Assembly: GCA_900556485.1 (NCBI GenBank)
Contig: USOX01000007.1
Location: 57,222-121,221 of the forward strand
Length of the DNA stretch: 64,000 nt
Direction: 5' to 3'
Origin: an uncultured Dysgonomonas sp.
GTDB taxonomy: Bacteria > Bacteroidota > Bacteroidia > Bacteroidales > Dysgonomonadaceae
The notes under the pieces were generated by a model. The model did not search any database. It saw only the letters and a program-made list of their open reading frames with translations, and was not told where the DNA came from. The position numbers and the translations under genes are program-made. Below are positions 54,663 to 62,888 of the stretch, in pieces; the stretch's first letter is position 1, and each line of letters begins with the position of its first letter.

Positions 54663-56471
54663 ATGAACTATTACCACTTATCTATACTCGTGCATCGTCA
54701 GGCAAACAGATACGGAAAGAAAACTGCTTTGAAATACAGAAATCCGGATGAAAAAAAATGGAAAAATGTATCGTGGAGAAAGTTTTCTGATTTTGTTATG
54801 AAAACTGCCTGGGCTATGGCCGAGATAGGTGTAGAGGAAGGGGATAAAATTGCTGTGTATTCGCAGAATATGCCACAGTATTTATATACTGATTTTGGCT
54901 CTTATGCAAATCGTTGTATATCAGTGCCTATATATGCAACGTCTTCACCATCTCAGGTAGAATATATTGTGAATGATGCAAACGTAAAGTTATTGTTTGC
55001 GGGGGAGCAGTTCCAATATAATAATGCATTCAAAGTGCAGCAAAAGTCGTCGGTATTGAAGCGGATTATCGTTTTTGATAAGAAAGTGAAATTTCATCCG
55101 GAAGATAAAACTTCAATATATTTCGACGATTTCATTGCCAGTGGAGAAAACTCAAATACCGAGGTTATTGTTCGTGTACGGATGAAGGCAAGGAAAGATG
55201 ATGATATTGCATGTATTATATATACATCGGGTACCACAGGTGAGCCAAAAGGTGTTGTATTGCCTCATTCATGTTTCTTACAGATTTTCCGTATTCATGA
55301 TATACGTCTGACAATGACATCGAATAAGGATGTTTCGATGAACTTCCTGCCATTAGCTCATATTTTCGAAAGAGCCTGGACGTGTTATGCTATTCACAAG
55401 GGTATGACTATTGCTATTAATCAGGATGCAAAAGAAATACAGAAGTCTATAAAGCAGGTACACCCTACTATTATGTGTAGTGTACCTCGTTTTTGGGAGA
55501 AAGTTTATGCCGGAGTACATGAGAAAATATCCGGTTCGAAAGGAATAATGAAGTATTTGTATACACATGCTATAAGAACAGGAGAGAAGTATAATCTGGA
55601 ATATAAGAATAAAAACCTGAAAGCTCCATTTATAACCAGACTCAGGTTCTTCTTCTATAATAATACTGTATTCCGTATTCTTAAATTAGTGATAGGTATA
55701 GAAAGAGGAAATATATTCCCTGTTGCCGGTGCTCCTTTTTCAGACTCGATTAATGAATTCTTACAATCTGTAAATATTCCTATTATTGTGGGGTATGGAC
55801 TTACTGAGACATCAGCTACAGTTAGTTTTTATCCTGAGACTCAGTTTTCTATCGGTTCGGTTGGGACACTTATGCCTGAAGTTGAGGTGAGAATTGATGA
55901 GACAAATGATGAAATTCTGGTAAGGGGAAAAACTGTAATGAGGGAGTATTACAACAAACCGGAAGAAACAGCAAAAGTATTTACAGAAGATGGCTTTTTC
56001 CGTACAGGAGATGCTGGGCGATTGGATGGAGATGTATTATATCTGACTGAGCGCATAAAAGACTTGATGAAGACAGCAAACGGTAAATATATTGCGCCTC
56101 AGGCTATAGAAACCCGAATATCGGTGGATAAGTTTGTAGACATGATAGCAGTAATAGCAGACGAACGTAAATTTGTTAGTGCTCTTATTGTACCAGATTA
56201 CAAAGCCCTGACAGATTATGCGGATGAACATCATATTCCTTATCAGAATGTAGAAGATTTATTTTCTAATGTAGATATTCTGCGTATGCTTGATGCCCGT
56301 ATAGAGTTATTGCAAGCTGACTTTGCACCATATGAGAAGATTAAACGATACAGACTTTTGAAAGAACCATTCACTATGGATGGTGGCGAATTGACCAATA
56401 CATTGAAGATAAAGCGGAGAGCTGTTGCTGAAAAATATAAAACGCTTATCGATAAGATGTATAAAGACTAG
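54663..56471 (+). CDS. Long-chain fatty-acid--CoA ligase (AMP-binding)
   Basis: The 602-residue enzyme activates fatty acids with ATP and CoA. The AMP-binding P-loop YTSGTTGEPKGV is near 189-200, the long-chain family motif MNFLPLAHIFERAW near 226-239, GYGLTETSA near 374-382, and the hinge GDAGRLDGDVLYLTERIKDLMKTANGKYIAP near 440-470 (key piece RIKDLMKTANGK). The family is clear; chain-length preference is inferred. The next gene, hemW, starts 10 bases after the stop. Confidence 0.92.
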   Translation: MNYYHLSILVHRQANRYGKKTALKYRNPDEKKWKNVSWRKFSDFVMKTAWAMAEIGVEEGDKIAVYSQNMPQYLYTDFGSYANRCISVPIYATSSPSQVEYIVNDANVKLLFAGEQFQYNNAFKVQQKSSVLKRIIVFDKKVKFHPEDKTSIYFDDFIASGENSNTEVIVRVRMKARKDDDIACIIYTSGTTGEPKGVVLPHSCFLQIFRIHDIRLTMTSNKDVSMNFLPLAHIFERAWTCYAIHKGMTIAINQDAKEIQKSIKQVHPTIMCSVPRFWEKVYAGVHEKISGSKGIMKYLYTHAIRTGEKYNLEYKNKNLKAPFITRLRFFFYNNTVFRILKLVIGIERGNIFPVAGAPFSDSINEFLQSVNIPIIVGYGLTETSATVSFYPETQFSIGSVGTLMPEVEVRIDETNDEILVRGKTVMREYYNKPEETAKVFTEDGFFRTGDAGRLDGDVLYLTERIKDLMKTANGKYIAPQAIETRISVDKFVDMIAVIADERKFVSALIVPDYKALTDYADEHHIPYQNVEDLFSNVDILRMLDARIELLQADFAPYEKIKRYRLLKEPFTMDGGELTNTLKIKRRAVAEKYKTLIDKMYKD

Positions 56472-56481
56472 TATCCGACCG

Positions 56482-57612
56482 ATGGCAGGTATTTATATAC
56501 ATGTTCCTTTTTGCAAAACAAGGTGTATCTATTGTGATTTTTATACACGAACAGATATGTCTCCGAAGAATGATTATATAACATCACTTTGTAGGGAAAT
56601 AGAATTACGTAAAGATTACCTGTCGGGAGAGGCTATAAAGACAATATACTTTGGGGGAGGTACTCCTTCGCAACTTTCAGAAGCGGACTTTAAGCAGATT
56701 TTTCAAACTATTTATTCAACATTCTCTGTTGATCCCGATGCGGAGGTAACAATGGAAGCTAATCCGGATGATCTCACCGATGGGTATCTGGAGATGATAC
56801 AGGCATTACCTTTTAACAGGCTGAGTATAGGAATTCAGAGCTTTGATGATAATGAATTAAAGTTTCTGAAACGCAGACATTCAGCTGAAAAGGCTAAAGA
56901 GGTGGTGAAAAAGGCGCAATCGTTAGGATACGATAATATCAGCATAGACCTAATGTACGGATTGCCAAATCAAACAATGGAAATCTGGAAAAAAAATCTG
57001 AATGAAGCTATAGCTTTAGATGTACAGCATATATCATCATATCATCTTATTTATGAGCAGGGAACCAAACTATACAGATTATTTAAACAAGGTGATGTGA
57101 AACCTGTGGATGAGGATCTGAGTGTAGATATGTTTTCTGTTATGATTGACCGGTTAGCTGAGGCTGGTTTTGAGCAATACGAAATATCCAATTTTGCCCG
57201 TAATGGATTGTATTCGAGACATAATAGCTCGTATTGGCTGGGAGAAAAATATCTGGGATTAGGTCCGGCGGCACATTCTTACGATGGTGAAAATCGCGCA
57301 TGGAATATTGCTTCTACTGCAAAATATATAGAAGGAATAGGGCAGGAGACTCCCAATTTGGAAATTGAATATTCTGATATAAATACCAGATATAATGATT
57401 TTATTCTGACAGGAATGCGGACAATGTGGGGGGTAAACCTTATGGACTTAGAGTCTCGCTTTGGACTTAAATTCAAGAAATATTGTATGCAAACTGTTCA
57501 AAAATATATCGATCAAGGCTTTGTTACTAATATGAATGATGTTTTGAAATTCACTCGTGAAGGAATTTTTATTTCGGATGGAATAATGAGTGATTTGATG
57601 AAAATAGATTAA
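56482..57612 (+). CDS. hemW: Radical SAM protein HemW (heme chaperone family)
   Basis: The 376-residue protein begins MAGIYIHVPFCKTRCIYCDF, with the radical-SAM CxxxCxxC cluster motif. It continues with YFGGGTPSQLS, RLSIGIQSFDD, ISIDLMYGLPNQT and the HNxxYW motif (HNSSYWLG near 243), which separates HemW from true coproporphyrinogen dehydrogenase. HemW binds heme and delivers it to apo-enzymes. The frame is open upstream to 56425 inside the previous gene, but the ATG at 56482 gives the normal N terminus. Confidence 0.92.
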   Translation: MAGIYIHVPFCKTRCIYCDFYTRTDMSPKNDYITSLCREIELRKDYLSGEAIKTIYFGGGTPSQLSEADFKQIFQTIYSTFSVDPDAEVTMEANPDDLTDGYLEMIQALPFNRLSIGIQSFDDNELKFLKRRHSAEKAKEVVKKAQSLGYDNISIDLMYGLPNQTMEIWKKNLNEAIALDVQHISSYHLIYEQGTKLYRLFKQGDVKPVDEDLSVDMFSVMIDRLAEAGFEQYEISNFARNGLYSRHNSSYWLGEKYLGLGPAAHSYDGENRAWNIASTAKYIEGIGQETPNLEIEYSDINTRYNDFILTGMRTMWGVNLMDLESRFGLKFKKYCMQTVQKYIDQGFVTNMNDVLKFTREGIFISDGIMSDLMKID

Positions 57613-57802
57613 TGTTTTTCAAGATTTGAGAATTTCAAAATTTCAAGATTGAATTCGTGTTTTTGTTCGTTGTTTTCCTAAGATTTTCAGCGTTTTATTG
57701 ATTTTTGTAGAAAAAAGTTGTATTTTTCTATAGGGTTTTTATTATTTGAACGATCATAATAGTACAACCGGTTCTATTATTCACTCCTAAATACTATAAA
57801 TT

Positions 57803-59050
57803 ATGAAAGCCAAATATTTCAAATCTATCAGATTTATACTCATTGTATTATTGTCGTTTCCTCTTTTAGTGGGTGCGCAGGTGAGTAACGACTACTTTAC
57901 AATAACCGGTATAGTGAAGGATCAACGATCCAAGAAAAAACTAGAATATGTGACTGTATCTATTATGGGTACAAATGTAGGTACGATAACCAATACTGAC
58001 GGAACTTTCTCTATAAAAGTAAAAGAATCTTTGAATGCTAAATTTTTAGAAGTTTCCCATATCGGATATTCTAATAAGCTGGTTCCGATAGATAAGAGTG
58101 CGACAGAGAATATTACTGTATTTCTTATCGCTGGCGATAAGAAATTAAAAGATGTAATTGTTCAGCCATTGGAGGCAAAGGAGCTTGTAAGAAATGCAAT
58201 AAGCAAAATAGCTGATAATTACAGTGCTGAACCTAATTTGCTAACGGGTTTTTATCGTGAAACAGTGAAAAAGAGACGAAACTATATCAATATATCGGAG
58301 GCTATTATAAATGTATATAAAACTTCTTATGATAAAGGATATGAGAGAGATAATGTTCAGGTATATAAAGGCCGTAAGCTATTGAGCCCTAAAGTGGGCG
58401 ATACATTAGCTGTTAAGTTTTTAGGAGGACCTAACTTATCGACTTATTTAGATGTGGTTAAAAATTCGGATCTTATGCTTACGGAAGAATCCTTACCATT
58501 TTATAAGTTTGGAATGGGTGAATCTGTGATGATCAATGAACGTCCTCACTATATCGTAAATTTCGAACCTCAGGTTATATTGCCTTATCCATTGTTTTAT
58601 GGAAAGCTATATATTGATAAAGAGACTCTTACATTTTCGAGAGCAGAGTTTGAACTGGATATGGATGATAAGAATAAGGCAACACAAGCCATTTTAAGGA
58701 AAAAACCATTCAATTTGCGATTTAAACCGGAAGAGGTGTCTTATCTGGTTACCTATAAACAGCAGAATGGACGCAGTTACCTGAATTATATAAAAAACGA
58801 AGTGCAATTTAAATGCGACTGGAAACGTAGATTATTCTCTACTAACTATACTATTGTCTGTGAGATGGTGGTAACAGACCGTAAGGTGGATGATGTGGAA
58901 AAGATATCGAGAAAAATGACATTCAATCCGAACCAGTCATTATCTGATAAGGTTAGTAATTTCTATGATGACAATTTCTGGGAAAACTATAATATTATTG
59001 AGCCAACAGAATCTTTAGAATCAGCAGTGAAAAAATTGAAAAAACAATAA
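57803..59050 (+). CDS. Exported CTD protein, paralogue of the STN-CTD protein
   Basis: The 415-residue protein has a signal peptide (about 1-25, ending GAQ) and a carboxypeptidase-D-like regulatory domain (about 33-115; piece TGIVKDQRSKKKLEYVTVSI, then GTNVGTITNTDGTFSIKV). An unassigned C-terminal domain (about 120-405) includes NLLTGFYRETVKKRRNY, VINVYKTSY-type sequence, LYIDKETLTFSRAEFEL and a final NFYDDNFWENYNII. The same C-terminal domain occurs in the protein at 60623-62182. It lacks plug and barrel. It lies upstream of the sigma/FecR pair, on the same strand and 161 bases away. Function unknown; a role in that signalling set is inferred. Confidence 0.8.
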   Translation: MKAKYFKSIRFILIVLLSFPLLVGAQVSNDYFTITGIVKDQRSKKKLEYVTVSIMGTNVGTITNTDGTFSIKVKESLNAKFLEVSHIGYSNKLVPIDKSATENITVFLIAGDKKLKDVIVQPLEAKELVRNAISKIADNYSAEPNLLTGFYRETVKKRRNYINISEAIINVYKTSYDKGYERDNVQVYKGRKLLSPKVGDTLAVKFLGGPNLSTYLDVVKNSDLMLTEESLPFYKFGMGESVMINERPHYIVNFEPQVILPYPLFYGKLYIDKETLTFSRAEFELDMDDKNKATQAILRKKPFNLRFKPEEVSYLVTYKQQNGRSYLNYIKNEVQFKCDWKRRLFSTNYTIVCEMVVTDRKVDDVEKISRKMTFNPNQSLSDKVSNFYDDNFWENYNIIEPTESLESAVKKLKKQ

Positions 59051-59120
59051 AGCGCGTTAATTTTTTAAGGTTTTTTTATCTATGTATTACACAAGAATAA
59101 CAGAAATTTGTGAATTGTTT

Positions 59121-59128
59121 TAGATTTG
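59121..59128 (+). promoter_or_regulatory. Probable promoter of the sigma-factor operon (-7 box)
   Basis: TAGATTTG matches TAnnTTTG about 85 bases before the sigma-factor ATG. The inverted repeat at 59129-59189 begins right after it and would lie in the untranslated leader. Confidence 0.45.
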
Positions 59129-59189
59129 AAAAAGTAACAAAAGGTGACAAATAAAAAGTATACAAAAAGTGTCACCTTTGTCACTTTTT
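59129..59189. repeat. Inverted TGACA-type repeat upstream of the sigma factor, copy 3
   Basis: AAAAAGTAACAAAAGGTGAC (59129-59148, plus A) is nearly the reverse complement of TGTCACCTTTGTCACTTTTT (59170-59189), with a 20-base centre. Two further motif copies occur at 3878 and 45687. It may form an RNA hairpin or be a protein-binding site. Confidence 0.6.
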
Positions 59190-59211
59190 CAACTTAGAAG
59201 ATAACCTGGAT

Positions 59212-59760
59212 ATGTTGAATGATATATTTGTTATAAAAAAGATAAAAGAAGGGGATATAAAGGTATTTGAGGATGTCTTTCGCCAGTACTATTCCTCTCT
59301 TTGTTTTTACTCATTCAGTATAACAGGACGTAAAGATGTGGCAGAAGAAATACTACAGGATTTGTTCTATATAATATGGAAAGAGAAAGAAAATTTGCAG
59401 ATAACATATTCTCTGAAAAGTTATTTATATAGGGCTGTGCGTAACCGTTCTCTTCAGTTCTGCGAACAACGTAATGTTCAAGACCGCTATAAGGAAGAGG
59501 TTATGTTGAATAATGAAAAACCTGATACTTCGCCACAAGAACAATTGGAATATAAAGAATTGGAAGAGGTTATAAATAAAGCTTTGATTAAGTTACCCGA
59601 ACGTCGCCGTAAAATATTTAAGATGCACCGGATGGAGGGGCTTAAATATAAAGAAATTGCAGAAAAGCTTTCGTTATCAGTGAAAACCATTGAAGCAGAG
59701 ATGACAAAAACATATCAGATATTACGAAAAGAAGTTGATAGATATACTCATTTATTATGA
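59212..59760 (+). CDS. ECF-type RNA polymerase sigma factor
   Basis: The 182-residue protein has sigma region 2 (VFRQYYSSLCFYSF, then DVAEEILQDLFYIIWKE, about 23-62) and region 4 (LPERRRKIFKMHRMEGLKYKEIAEKLSLSVKTIE, about 126-160; the helix-turn-helix is at YKEIAEKLSLSVKTIE). This layout matches the Bacteroidetes ECF factors paired with FecR proteins. The fecR-like gene overlaps its stop by four bases. It presumably directs transcription of genes controlled by the surface signal, possibly its own operon. Confidence 0.92.
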   Translation: MLNDIFVIKKIKEGDIKVFEDVFRQYYSSLCFYSFSITGRKDVAEEILQDLFYIIWKEKENLQITYSLKSYLYRAVRNRSLQFCEQRNVQDRYKEEVMLNNEKPDTSPQEQLEYKELEEVINKALIKLPERRRKIFKMHRMEGLKYKEIAEKLSLSVKTIEAEMTKTYQILRKEVDRYTHLL

Positions 59761-60611
59761 TGTTGAAAGAAGATAAAGATAAAATGACAGATCTGGCCTG
59801 GAATCGTTTGTATGAACGGTTGGAGCAGGATGGTTTATTAATTGATACTCCACAGCCCGAAAAAAAGAAGTTATATTCGTATAAGGCTTTAAAATGGGTA
59901 GCAGCTGTTGCTGTATTATGTATTAGCATATCGATGATATATATAATCAATAATTCGAATGTTGAAAATGCAACAATGCTGACTTTGCAGAATGAAGAAG
60001 CTGCATCAACTTTGGTTAAAACATTGGAAGACGGATCAGTTGTATATTTGTCAGGATATGCCTCTCTTAATTACCCTGAACACTTTCGTGATGAGAAAAG
60101 AGAAGTATCTTTAGATGGTGATGCATTCTTTGATATTAACAGGAATCCTCATAAACCGTTTATTATTGATACTAAGGATGCAATTATTGAGGTTTTAGGT
60201 ACATCCTTTAATGTGAAAAGTATAGGAGAAGCTCCTTTTTCATTATCTGTTGAAACCGGGGAGGTTAGGGTAACATCTAAAAGGGACAATAAGGTATTAA
60301 ATGTGAGGGCAGGGGAGACGGCTTTTTTTCAGGCGGAGAGTTTACATAAGGTGAAAACAGATAGTAATAGGCTGTTCTCAACATATAAGGAAAAGATACA
60401 TTTTAAAGATGAGAGCCTTTCCAACATAATACAGATTATTAATATGAATTCAGGATCAGTGAAATTAAGCCTGTCTTCAGATATAGAAAACCGAAAGCTG
60501 ACTGTTACATTTCAAGGGAATTCTCCTTCAGATATGGCTGAATTAATATCTATCGCATTGAACCTAGAACTAACAAGAAATGATAATATAATAACATTAT
60601 CGAAGAAGTGA
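59757..60611 (+). CDS. FecR-type anti-sigma factor
   Basis: The 284-residue inner-membrane protein has a cytoplasmic N terminus (about 1-45), one membrane segment (about 46-62), a periplasmic FecR domain (about 80-190; TLEDGSVVYLSGYASLNYPE and VEVLGTSFNVKS-type pieces are visible as LEDGSVVYL and VLGTSFNVK) and a C-terminal DUF4974-like/STN-like fold (about 213-284). It holds the sigma factor until a signal arrives through a receptor's STN domain. The downstream gene, 11 bases away, supplies an STN domain. Confidence 0.92.
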   Translation: MMLKEDKDKMTDLAWNRLYERLEQDGLLIDTPQPEKKKLYSYKALKWVAAVAVLCISISMIYIINNSNVENATMLTLQNEEAASTLVKTLEDGSVVYLSGYASLNYPEHFRDEKREVSLDGDAFFDINRNPHKPFIIDTKDAIIEVLGTSFNVKSIGEAPFSLSVETGEVRVTSKRDNKVLNVRAGETAFFQAESLHKVKTDSNRLFSTYKEKIHFKDESLSNIIQIINMNSGSVKLSLSSDIENRKLTVTFQGNSPSDMAELISIALNLELTRNDNIITLSKK

Positions 60612-60622
60612 GGTAAATAATA

Positions 60623-62182
60623 ATGAATAATACGGCTCGAAATAGTATTTATCGTCTTATAGTCTGGATATTATTGATATTTTCAGCTATGATGATGCAT
60701 GCAGACGATGGAGTGCTGAGCCGTAAAATTAAGATAGATAAGAATAAAGGTTCTGTTTACCAATTATTGAAACAAGTATCGGATCAGTCTGGTTACTTAT
60801 TTGTATATGACAGCAAAATTGTGGATAATGATGCTGTTGTAAAAGTAAAGAAAGGTGAGTATAGTGTTCAGGATGCTATATATTTAATAACAGGAAACCG
60901 AAAATTAAAAATCCGAGTTTTAGGAAATCATATTTTATTGAATCTTCCGGAAGATAAAGTTGTACTAGTATCTCCCAATACAATTAAAAAAGGTGAATCG
61001 GATACAGTGGGTTTTATATCATTGTCAGGGAAATTGTTTGATCATATAACAGATGAACCTATCTCCTTTGGTTCTATAGGGGTTGTTAATACAACTATAG
61101 GTACTATATCGAATCAAGATGGTGAATTTAAACTTGTTGTACCAGATACACTGGTAAATTCAAAAGTCCGTTTTTCTCATGTAGGTTATCAAAACCATGA
61201 AGTTGATATTTCACTATTGGCTGGGCAGGATATAAGGCTTTCTTTAGAGCCTAAGGTTTTCCCTTTGCAAGAAATAGTGATTCGAGTTGTGAATCCTATA
61301 GAAGTACTGGAAGAAATGATGAATCGAAGATCGTTAAACTATTCTCAACAGCCAGCTTATTTGACTACATTCTATAGGGAAGGAATAGATTATAAAAAAA
61401 AGACTACAGAATTAACTGAAGGAGTACTGAAAGTTTATAAAACAGGTTTTCGGAATGAATCGAGAAATGATCAGGTGAAACTACTGAAAATGCGCCGGGT
61501 AATAAAGCCACAGAGAAATGATACGATTTTTCCAAAGATGAAATCAGGAATAAATGCATGCTTATTACTTGATGTTGTAAAAGATATTCCGGATTTTTTG
61601 GAACGAGGTTCAGAAGATTATATATATACTCATACGGATATAACTGTTATAGATGACAGAAGGGTAAATGTAATTTCTTTCGAACAAAAGGATTTTATAT
61701 TAGCACCAATGTATAAGGGAGAATTATATATTGATGCTGAAAACTATGCATTGGTAAGGGCACATTTTCAATTGAATCCTTTATTTATAGAAAAAGCTAC
61801 AAGCTCGTACATCGCAAAAAAGGATAGAAACTTAAAAGTGTCTTTGCAGAAAGCGGAATATATAATCTCATATAAACAATCAGTGAATGGTGTTTACTAT
61901 ATAAATCATATACGGGGCGATCTTAGCTTTAAAACCAGGAAGAAGAGACAACTAACAAGCTCTCCTTTAAATTTTTGGTTCGAGATGGTCAATTGTAAGA
62001 TTGATGAAGAAAATGTTGTCGCTTTTCCTCGTAAAGAACGTTTATCTCCATTTGATATTTTTTCTAATACCCGACATTCTTTTGATAAGGATTTTTGGGG
62101 GAATTTTAATATAATATTGCCGGAGGATAAATTGCAAGATATGATTATAAACAATTTGAATGAAATAGTAGATATTTTGTAG
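60623..62182 (+). CDS. STN-CTD exported protein without plug or barrel
   Basis: The 519-residue protein has a signal peptide (about 1-27), an STN signalling domain (about 33-110; DKNKGSVYQLLKQVSDQSGY, then VYDSKIVDND and ILLNLPED), a CTD (about 133-215; LSGKLFDHITDEPISFGSI, then GTISNQDGEFKLVVP) and a C-terminal domain (about 224-505). The latter is shared with the protein at 57803 (YLTTFYREGIDYKKK; LYIDAENYALVRAHFQL; FDKDFWGNFNII). Normally STN and CTD precede a TonB plug and barrel on a FecA/SusC-type receptor. Here those parts are replaced, so the signal may come from a periplasmic or inner-leaflet event instead of a transported ligand. Confidence 0.88.
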   Translation: MNNTARNSIYRLIVWILLIFSAMMMHADDGVLSRKIKIDKNKGSVYQLLKQVSDQSGYLFVYDSKIVDNDAVVKVKKGEYSVQDAIYLITGNRKLKIRVLGNHILLNLPEDKVVLVSPNTIKKGESDTVGFISLSGKLFDHITDEPISFGSIGVVNTTIGTISNQDGEFKLVVPDTLVNSKVRFSHVGYQNHEVDISLLAGQDIRLSLEPKVFPLQEIVIRVVNPIEVLEEMMNRRSLNYSQQPAYLTTFYREGIDYKKKTTELTEGVLKVYKTGFRNESRNDQVKLLKMRRVIKPQRNDTIFPKMKSGINACLLLDVVKDIPDFLERGSEDYIYTHTDITVIDDRRVNVISFEQKDFILAPMYKGELYIDAENYALVRAHFQLNPLFIEKATSSYIAKKDRNLKVSLQKAEYIISYKQSVNGVYYINHIRGDLSFKTRKKRQLTSSPLNFWFEMVNCKIDEENVVAFPRKERLSPFDIFSNTRHSFDKDFWGNFNIILPEDKLQDMIINNLNEIVDIL

Positions 62183-62185
62183 ACA

Positions 62186-62245
62186 TTGTGTTAAGAAAAA
62201 AAGGTCCCGATATCACATCGAAGACCTCCTCAAACCTTAACACAA
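62186..62245 (+). other. Structured element after the STN-CTD gene
   Basis: TTGTGTTAAG (62186-62195) is the exact reverse complement of CTTAACACAA (62236-62245). Inside, AGGTC (62202-62206) pairs with GACCT (62223-62227) and CGAT (62208-62211) with ATCG (62217-62220). It begins 3 bases past the stop codon. It may be a terminator-like 3' structure, but the T tract is not typical. The rest of the 333-base gap, up to the tRNA promoter, shows nothing else I can assign. Confidence 0.5.
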
Positions 62246-62449
62246 ACTTTACAAAACTACATGAATATAACATTCATATTGATAAAAATGTTCTACGAAA
62301 AAATGTTTTTATCAATTAAATTTGAAATTATTCTGATTAATGCTCGAATAGGAGCTATTCTAAGTGTAGGCGTAATTTTTTGATAATAAATGATATATAT
62401 TTATTGAGTAAAAAAAGTTTGATTTTTATTAAAAAAATACTCGGAAATG

Positions 62450-62481
62450 TTTGGAGAATCGAGGAAACTGCCATATCTTTG
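62450..62481 (+). promoter_or_regulatory. Promoter of tRNA-Asp
   Basis: TTTG (62450-62453) and TATCTTTG (62474-62481) are exactly 20 bases apart, a full match to the Bacteroidetes consensus TTTG-N19-21-TAnnTTTG. Transcription would start near 62487, about 30 bases before the tRNA. Confidence 0.85.
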
Positions 62482-62516
62482 CAACGCATTTGAGAGATAA
62501 TGTGACTCAAAAAAAT

Positions 62517-62590
62517 GGTGTGGTAGTTCAGTTGGTTAGAATACCTGCCTGTCACGCAGGGGGTCGCGGGTTCGAGTCCCGTCCATACCG
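62517..62590 (+). tRNA. tRNA-Asp (GTC)
   Basis: The 74-base gene folds as a cloverleaf: acceptor GGTGTGG with CCATACC (one G-U pair), anticodon stem CCTGC/GCAGG with loop CTGTCAC carrying anticodon GTC at 62551-62553, and T arm GCGGG-TTCGAGT-CCCGT. The discriminator is G62590, and CCA is not encoded. A hairpin terminator follows and an integrase gene lies 300 bases on, so the 3' end is a likely integration site. Confidence 0.96.
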
Positions 62591-62626
62591 CGGAAAGCCT
62601 AAGTCAATAGGCGCCAAAAAAGAGAC

Positions 62627-62666
62627 AAGTCCTTCATATTCAGTGAATATGAGGGACTTTTTTTAT
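62627..62666 (+). terminator. Intrinsic terminator downstream of tRNA-Asp
   Basis: AAGTCCTTCATATTCA (62627-62642) pairs along its whole length with TGAATATGAGGGACTT (one G-U pair), then a T run follows. It would end the tRNA transcript. Confidence 0.85.
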
Positions 62667-62716
62667 TTATGTTGTCTTAGGAAAAAGCCAAAATAAAGCC
62701 AAAAAAAGACATTTAG

Positions 62717-62828
62717 TGTGTCCCATTTCATACCCCAAACCAAAAAGGGACACAGGGGGTACGAGAAATCAAAGAAAAAGGGGTACGAATTGTCCAAAAT
62801 TGGCAGTGTGTTGTCGGGAATTGGCAGT
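62717..62828 (+). repeat. Short direct and inverted repeats upstream of the integrase
   Basis: TGTGTCCC (62717-62724) and GGGACACA (62747-62754) are inverted. GGGGTACGA occurs at 62756-62764 and 62780-62788. TGTC...AATTGGCAGT occurs twice with a 21-base period (62791-62807 and 62812-62828). Repeats of this spacing just before an integrase gene are typical of integrase or excisionase arm-binding sites; that role is inferred. Confidence 0.55.
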
Positions 62829-62888
62829 CTGCATAAAACTCATTAACAGATAGTTTACTTTAATTTTGTAACATTAAAAAATGAGTTT

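Noticed and set aside
59212..60611. The sigma/FecR pair as regulators of the A2M-plug operon
   Set aside because: The two loci are about 40 kb apart and share no promoter-like motif that I can see; the adjacent STN-CTD gene is the more likely partner.
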